Source of the DNA: Microthrixaceae bacterium
GTDB taxonomy: Bacteria; Actinomycetota; Acidimicrobiia; Acidimicrobiales; Acidimicrobilacustridaceae
Direction: 5' to 3'
Length of the DNA: 10,250 bases
NCBI GenBank assembly: GCA_023264915.1
Contig: JAHFUU010000042.1
Location: forward strand, 1 to 10,250
The translations under genes and the position numbers were made by a program. Shown in pieces: positions 6,574 to 10,250 of this stretch; within the stretch, counting starts at the first letter, position 1, and each line of letters starts with the position of its first letter. The notes under the pieces are model-generated. The model searched no databases. It saw nothing but the letters and a program-made list of their open reading frames with translations, and was not told where the DNA came from.

Positions 6574-6583
6574 ACCTGCAGGT
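6574..6583. repeat. 10-bp perfect palindrome ACCTGCAGGT in attachment region
   Basis: Lies 15 nt after the tRNA CCA, between tRNA and integrase. It could be a protein-binding site in the attachment region; there is no independent support. Confidence 0.4.
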
Positions 6584-6585
6584 CA

Positions 6586-6615
6586 GCGGCCTATCCGAAT
6601 CACTCCGTAGGCCGC
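6586..6615. repeat. Inverted repeat GCGGCCTA / TAGGCCGC
   Basis: Eight-base arms at 6586-6593 and 6608-6615 separated by 14 nt, just downstream of the tRNA. This could be a recombination-associated binding site or an RNA hairpin terminating tRNA transcription; no T-run follows on the plus strand. Confidence 0.5.
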
Positions 6616-6618
6616 TCG

Positions 6619-6663
6619 TGACACAGAAATGACACAACGTCGCGGCGACATCGCGGTGACACA
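6619..6663 (+). repeat. Three TGACACA direct repeats, putative integrase arm-type sites
   Basis: Copies at 6619-6625, 6630-6636 and 6657-6663, starts 11 and 27 bp apart. The second and third extend to TGACACAACGT and TGACACAATGT. Short direct repeats flanking the crossover site are the usual form of arm-type sites bound by the N-terminal domain of tyrosine integrases; position between tRNA and integrase fits. Binding is inference. Confidence 0.6.
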
Positions 6664-6675
6664 ATGTCCGAGATC

Positions 6676-6699
6676 TGTGGATAACCCACCGAGTTATCC
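6676..6699. other. Perfect DnaA-box 9-mer within a GGATAAC/GTTATCC hairpin
   Basis: TGTGGATAA (6676-6684) is the exact reverse complement of the DnaA box TTATCCACA. The same bases form the left arm of an inverted repeat, GGATAAC (6679-6685) and GTTATCC (6693-6699), 7-nt loop, ending 13 nt beyond the integrase stop. It may instead be a transcription end structure for the integrase message. A single box does not make an origin. Confidence 0.4.
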
Positions 6700-6712
6700 C
6701 TGCCCTATTCAG

Positions 6713-7906
6713 TCAGCTGGCGATGCTCACGACGTCCCCCGTGGGCGGCTTCCACGGGTTCGACGCGCTCGATCGGTACAGCGCGTCGAGGCGTTCGGTG
6801 AGGTCTTCCTCGACCGATGGGAACAGGTGGCCATAGACGTTCAACGTCATCTTGATGTCGGTATGACCGAGCCAGTCCATGATCGCTCGAGGATGCGCGC
6901 CCAACTGAATGAGGAGCGATGCCGCCGTGTGGCGAAGGTCGTGCACGCGGACATCGCCCGGCAAGCCCGCGTGAGCGAGCGCCGGCTTCAAGATGGCTTG
7001 CCGCACGGACTGCGACACGAGGAACTCCGCCTTGCGGCCGCTCTGGCGGGCATTGCGGATCGGCGGGAACACGAGCTCGTCAGGGTCGAGCACGCAACCG
7101 AGCTTGGCCGAACGAGCGGCGAGGTACCGCGCTGCCTCATCCCGCAAGAACTCTGGCAAGGGCACGGTCCGCCCCTTGTAGTTCTTCGGTGTCCCGACGA
7201 TGATCTTGCCTTCGATCTGCATGAGCGTCTCGACCACTCGAACGCGTCCTCGGATGACGTCGAGATTCCGGATCCGCAAGCCGCACGCCTCGCTCGATCT
7301 GAGACCGGTGTACGCCAGGAACAACACGAGGAACCGGTAGTCGGGCCGCGTCGCGTTGACGAGCGCCGCGACTTGCTCAGCCGTCAGGAATCGTGGGTCG
7401 GGTGCCGGTGCTTTCGGGATCTTCACACCGCGCGCCGGGTTCTCCCGGAGGACCCGTCCCTCGACCGCTTCGGTGAGGATGAGCGCCAACACCAAGACGT
7501 TGTTGCGGATGGTCTTGCCCGACAGACCCTCACGGGAGAGGCGAGCCACGAAGCCCTTCACCTCGGCCCGGTCGATCTTCGCCACCGGCCAATCGCCGAA
7601 CTCGGCGACGAGGCGGTCGCGTGCCGGCCGGTAGCCGCGAACGGTCGATGGCTTCAGGTGAACGGCCGAGTCCCACCAGAGCTCTGCCCGCTCGCCGAAG
7701 GTCGATCTCTGCGTACGGGGATCGATGAAGTCGCCACGGTCGATGTCGACTCCGGTCGAGTTGAGGAACCGCTCCGCGTCCAGCTTGCGGTTGAACGTCT
7801 GCGAGCGTGAGCGGCCGGCCGGATCCCGGTACCGAGCTCGCCAACGGGCGTCTCGTGCCGGCCTACCGGTCTTCGGGTCGATCTTCGTTGGCTCGATCGA
7901 TGCCAT
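6713..7906 (-). CDS. Tyrosine recombinase / site-specific integrase
   Basis: 397 residues. It inserts and excises the element by recombination between an element site and the tRNA gene. The start is set by AAAGGAG ending 7 nt before ATG 7906; the frame stays open upstream to 8239, but that part overlaps the relaxase gene antiparallel in composition and has no integrase features. An N-terminal arm-binding domain is suggested by RWRARYRDPAGRSRSQTF (21-38), then a core-binding domain (about 68-160, TFGERAELWWDS...TVRGY). The catalytic domain carries all expected residues: R203 in TGLRSSEACGL, a lysine in TPKNYKGR (K241 or K244), H322-X2-R325 in VHDLRHTAAS, H348 in LGHTDIKMT and Tyr358 in NVYGH. 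It therefore looks active. The stop is 154 nt from the tRNA. No excisionase gene lies next to it in the visible part. Confidence 0.95.
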   Translation of the reverse strand: MASIEPTKIDPKTGRPARDARWRARYRDPAGRSRSQTFNRKLDAERFLNSTGVDIDRGDFIDPRTQRSTFGERAELWWDSAVHLKPSTVRGYRPARDRLVAEFGDWPVAKIDRAEVKGFVARLSREGLSGKTIRNNVLVLALILTEAVEGRVLRENPARGVKIPKAPAPDPRFLTAEQVAALVNATRPDYRFLVLFLAYTGLRSSEACGLRIRNLDVIRGRVRVVETLMQIEGKIIVGTPKNYKGRTVPLPEFLRDEAARYLAARSAKLGCVLDPDELVFPPIRNARQSGRKAEFLVSQSVRQAILKPALAHAGLPGDVRVHDLRHTAASLLIQLGAHPRAIMDWLGHTDIKMTLNVYGHLFPSVEEDLTERLDALYRSSASNPWKPPTGDVVSIAS

Positions 7907-7913
7907 CGTTCTT

Positions 7914-7920
7914 CTCCTTT
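7914..7920 (-). promoter_or_regulatory. Strong ribosome binding site of the integrase
   Basis: Minus-strand AAAGGAG is followed by 7 nt and ATG at 7906. It decides the integrase start against the 111-codon longer open frame. Confidence 0.85.
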
Positions 7921-7977
7921 GGGATCTGGCCGAGTCGCTCGACGCGTCTTTCCTGGGAGCTCGGTCGGGCATCCTAG

Positions 7978-7993
7978 GGATCGCCTGTGATCC
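7978..7993 (-). other. Short hairpin behind the relaxase stop
   Basis: GGATC (7978-7982) and GATCC (7989-7993) form a 5-bp stem with 6-nt loop, 4 nt past the relaxase stop. Next to it minus-strand TAGGAT (7976-7971) matches TANNNT and could be a -10 for the integrase. Both are weak signals. Confidence 0.25.
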
Positions 7994-7997
7994 GTCC

Positions 7998-10250
7998 TCA
8001 GAGCTCGAGCTCCATGACGGGCACCCTCGGCTGCAGGGGAGGCGGAGCTGGGGTTGGGACCTGGTCGAGGTCGATGGTTGGGACCTGATCTGGGGTTCCG
8101 AGATCGAGTTCCGGGCCGAGGCCGAGGAAGTCGCGTGCCCTGCCGATGATGTCAGACACGGCGGCCGAGTTCGCCACGGCTTCCCGCGTTTGGGAATCAG
8201 CGTGGACCGTTCGGTGAACGGCGAGCTCGCCGGCGGCATGATCCCAGATGGCCCGATCGGGACCTGCCTCCGGGCGAGCGCCGAGGCATCGGATGGTGAC
8301 GGGATCGGGGTTGGTGCACGCTCGGGTGGCGAGGTGGGCGCGCTGTTCGTCCCATGCTCGGCTGGCGAGTGATCCCGGTCCGTGTGTTTGGGCGAGCGCG
8401 TGTAGGTCGGGTGGCGTACAGGAGTTGCGCAGTCGGGCTATGAGGTAGGCGCGGTCACCGTGTTCGAGCGCAGGACGTTCGTCGGGCGCGGTGATGAGTC
8501 GGGCGGCGACTGCGTCTCGGGCTTCTTTGGTTTCGGGCTCGAGACGTGGGAGGTGGGGGTCGTCGGAGAGGGTGGGGGCGAGTTGATCGTGGCGGACGGC
8601 GTAGAGGCGGACGTCGTCTTTGCCGCGGGAGAGGCCGACGTAGACGCCTTGGTGGCTGGAGCGGTCGGTGGCCAGGTGCCGGCCGGTGGCGTAGGTCTCG
8701 CCTTGGGCGGCGTGGGAGGTGAGTACGTAGGCGTGGGTGAGGCCGCCGAGCACGCCTGGACGGACTTCGGCTGCGAGGAATTCGCGGGGGACGAAGATCG
8801 CACCGCGCTGATCGAAGTCGACCCACAGTCCATCATGGCCGGGTGTGAGGTCGACGGTGGTGACGGTGCCGCGAGTGCCGTTTCTGACGAAGCGGGTCTG
8901 GTCCCCCGTTTGAGGAGTGAGGTGGCGGGCCTGTTTGCGGCTGATCACTTCGTCGCCGGCTTGGAAGCTCTGCCCGGCGACGTGGCGGGTGGGGCCGTGG
9001 ATGGTGCCGTCGGCGGTGAGCACGGCGCGGGCTCGGGTGTTGAGTTGGGCTCGTTCGTAGTGGTGTTCGGCGATCATGGCGGAGCGCGGAAGGTTCATGT
9101 CCTCGTTGGCGCGGGTGCGGTCGATGTACCAGTCCGCCACGAGCATGTCGAGCAGCTCGTCGGCTGACGCGGCGGTGGTGACGCGTCCGTCGTGGTCGAG
9201 CCGTTCGATAGCGGCCTCGATGTGGCCGTGGCGGTAGTCGTCGAGTGCAAGGCGCACCTCGCCGAGCTCGTCGCCGGTCTGGCGGCGGTTGACGGTGAGC
9301 TCGGGCGTGCGTTCCGGGTGGTCGGCGACGAGGTGGGCGAACATGCCGCCGGCGGTGACCGAGCCGTGCTGGGCCGGGTCACCGATGAGGCGCATGGTGG
9401 CGCCGGTGCGTTCGGCGAGGCGAAGGAGTGCGAGGAGGTCGCGAGTGCCGACGGTGGAGGCCTCGTCGACGAGCAGCACTGATCTCGGTCCGAGCGTTGG
9501 TCGGCGAGTTGCTGCGTTTTGGGCAAGCAGGGAGGCGACGGTGGAGGTCTCGATGCCGACGGCTTGGCCCAACACGTCGGCGGCGACTCCGGCGACGGCC
9601 GCGCCGACGACGTGGTAGCCGTCGGCTTCCCAGGCTCGGGTGGCGATTTCGAGGGCGAAGGTCTTGCCGGAGCCGGCGGGCCCGAGGACGCACTGGAACT
9701 GATCGCCCGACGCGCAGATGGCGGAGACCATTGCTGCCTGGTCGGGGCGGAGGCTTGGTCCCCGGGCGATCGTGTCGACGAGGCGGTTGGGGTCGACGAC
9801 GCCGTGCCCGGTGTCGAAGCCGGCGGAGAACCGGTCGACGATCTCGATCTCGGCATCGAGGAGCTCGAGAGTCGTGTACACGGTGCCGCTGGCAACGGGG
9901 GCGGCGTGACCGTCACGGCGGAGGATGACGGCGCCGGGTCGGGCCCACCCGCCTTCGAGGGTGACCAGCTCGGGGCGGCAGCAGAACTCGTCGGCCAGAT
10001 CCGCGATCTCGGCTGCGGTGAGCCGGTCTCGGGCCCATTCGGCCAAGGCTTGCACGACGTCGCGCCGGTCGAACACCGGTGTGAGCGCGGTGAGCCCATC
10101 GGGGCCGAGCATGATCGCGAACTGCCGGCGCAGGTCACGCTCGCTCGGCGGTGCGACGGTGTCGTCGCGCAGGAGGCTGTCGATGCGGCTCTGGTCATAG
10201 CCACGGGTGGCCAGCTCTTCGCGCCATCCGTCGATCAGGTCCTCGGCGTC
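7998..10250 (-). CDS. MobF/TraA-type conjugative relaxase, helicase part, N-terminus beyond window
   Basis: The frame is open to the right edge, so the visible 750 residues are the C-terminal part of a longer protein; the ATG at 10112 is internal. Proteins of this family nick the transfer origin with an N-terminal relaxase domain and unwind the strand with a C-terminal superfamily 1 (RecD/TraI-like) helicase. Counting from the edge: a degenerate helicase-like region (about 47-160), Walker A GPAGSGKT (190-197), Walker B LLVDEAS (259-265), motif III GDPAQ (290-294), arginine-bearing VNRRQTGDELGE (about 320-331), TSHAAQGET (511-519) and the motif VI segment YVGLSRGKDD (537-546). The last 40 residues are Pro/Asp-rich with a DQVPTIDL/DQVPTPAP repeat. 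The relaxase tyrosines and HUH motif cannot be seen, so a stand-alone RecD-like helicase remains possible, though the domain layout and the integrase next door favour a relaxase. Confidence 0.85.
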   Translation of the reverse strand, partial: DAEDLIDGWREELATRGYDQSRIDSLLRDDTVAPPSERDLRRQFAIMLGPDGLTALTPVFDRRDVVQALAEWARDRLTAAEIADLADEFCCRPELVTLEGGWARPGAVILRRDGHAAPVASGTVYTTLELLDAEIEIVDRFSAGFDTGHGVVDPNRLVDTIARGPSLRPDQAAMVSAICASGDQFQCVLGPAGSGKTFALEIATRAWEADGYHVVGAAVAGVAADVLGQAVGIETSTVASLLAQNAATRRPTLGPRSVLLVDEASTVGTRDLLALLRLAERTGATMRLIGDPAQHGSVTAGGMFAHLVADHPERTPELTVNRRQTGDELGEVRLALDDYRHGHIEAAIERLDHDGRVTTAASADELLDMLVADWYIDRTRANEDMNLPRSAMIAEHHYERAQLNTRARAVLTADGTIHGPTRHVAGQSFQAGDEVISRKQARHLTPQTGDQTRFVRNGTRGTVTTVDLTPGHDGLWVDFDQRGAIFVPREFLAAEVRPGVLGGLTHAYVLTSHAAQGETYATGRHLATDRSSHQGVYVGLSRGKDDVRLYAVRHDQLAPTLSDDPHLPRLEPETKEARDAVAARLITAPDERPALEHGDRAYLIARLRNSCTPPDLHALAQTHGPGSLASRAWDEQRAHLATRACTNPDPVTIRCLGARPEAGPDRAIWDHAAGELAVHRTVHADSQTREAVANSAAVSDIIGRARDFLGLGPELDLGTPDQVPTIDLDQVPTPAPPPLQPRVPVMELEL

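Larger units (their letters stand above)
6540..10250. mobile_element. Left end of an integrative (conjugative or mobilizable) element in tRNA-Ser(CGA)
   Basis: The pieces seen are a tRNA gene whose 3' end is followed by direct repeats and palindromes, a complete tyrosine integrase facing the tRNA, and a MobF-type relaxase-helicase. Together they define one end of an integrated element with DNA-transfer functions. The left boundary is placed near the tRNA 3' end (crossover somewhere in about 6530-6558). The right end, excision factor, coupling protein and secretion genes, if any, are outside the window, so self-transmissibility cannot be judged. Known parallels are actinobacterial elements such as pSAM2 that integrate into tRNA genes. 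Confidence 0.8.

Noticed and set aside
6629..7810. 393-codon plus-strand open frame from the attachment region across the integrase gene
   Set aside because: Antisense to a complete integrase with all catalytic residues; Arg/Glu-rich shadow composition.
7907..8239. 111-codon N-terminal extension of the integrase frame
   Set aside because: It overlaps the end of the relaxase gene, is Ser/Arg/Pro-rich, and a strong ribosome binding site precedes ATG 7906.
8460..9167. 235-codon open frame on the plus strand inside the relaxase gene
   Set aside because: It is the Gly/Val/Ala-rich antisense of the helicase domain and arises from the strong GC bias of third positions; no start signal or family motif.
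1..10250. CRISPR array, insertion sequence or toxin-antitoxin pair
   Set aside because: No regularly spaced repeats, no transposase motifs and no small paired genes were found in any part read.

Overview
The window is a high-GC stretch of bacterial chromosome. Gene content, codon use and one possible leaderless promoter suggest an actinobacterium (Actinomycetota), perhaps an acidimicrobial lineage; that assignment is inference. It has two parts: ordinary core chromosome from 1 to about 6540, and the left end of an integrated, probably conjugative or mobilizable element from about 6540 to the right edge.

Core part. The 3' two-thirds of a thiolase gene (1-732, +) converges on a minus-strand block that reads right to left as SRP RNA gene (about 5493-5359), dnaX (5237-3432), a YbaB/EbfC nucleoid-associated protein gene (3428-2829), recR (2832-2224) and a membrane-anchored protein of unknown function (2130-790). 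The order tadA / SRP RNA / dnaX / ybaB / recR matches the well-known Bacillus subtilis arrangement, except that here tadA (5962-6417, +) is divergent from dnaX and is flanked by two serine tRNA genes: tRNA-Ser(GGA) at 5553-5637 and tRNA-Ser(CGA) at 6469-6558. dnaX, ybaB and recR are tightly spaced (3 nt apart, then a 4-nt overlap) and form a translationally coupled DNA replication and repair operon.

Mobile part. Just downstream of tRNA-Ser(CGA) lies a complete tyrosine-recombinase integrase gene (7906-6713, -) whose 3' end faces the tRNA. It is followed by the C-terminal 750 residues of a MobF/TraA-type relaxase-helicase (10250-7998, -; N-terminal relaxase domain beyond the window). The 154-nt gap between tRNA and integrase carries features expected of an attachment region: three TGACACA direct repeats, a 10-bp palindrome, an 8-bp inverted repeat, and a hairpin containing a perfect DnaA-box 9-mer. 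The simplest reading is an element integrated into the 3' end of tRNA-Ser(CGA); the far end and most cargo are outside the window.

Most unusual points: the SRP RNA gene, invisible to protein prediction, with a UGAC apical tetraloop; the putative integrase arm sites; a 24-bp tandem repeat with two G7 tracts at the start of the unknown membrane protein, which also has an internally duplicated extracytoplasmic domain; and two mutually exclusive hairpins in the 324-nt tadA leader. No clearly new defence or metabolic system is visible here.
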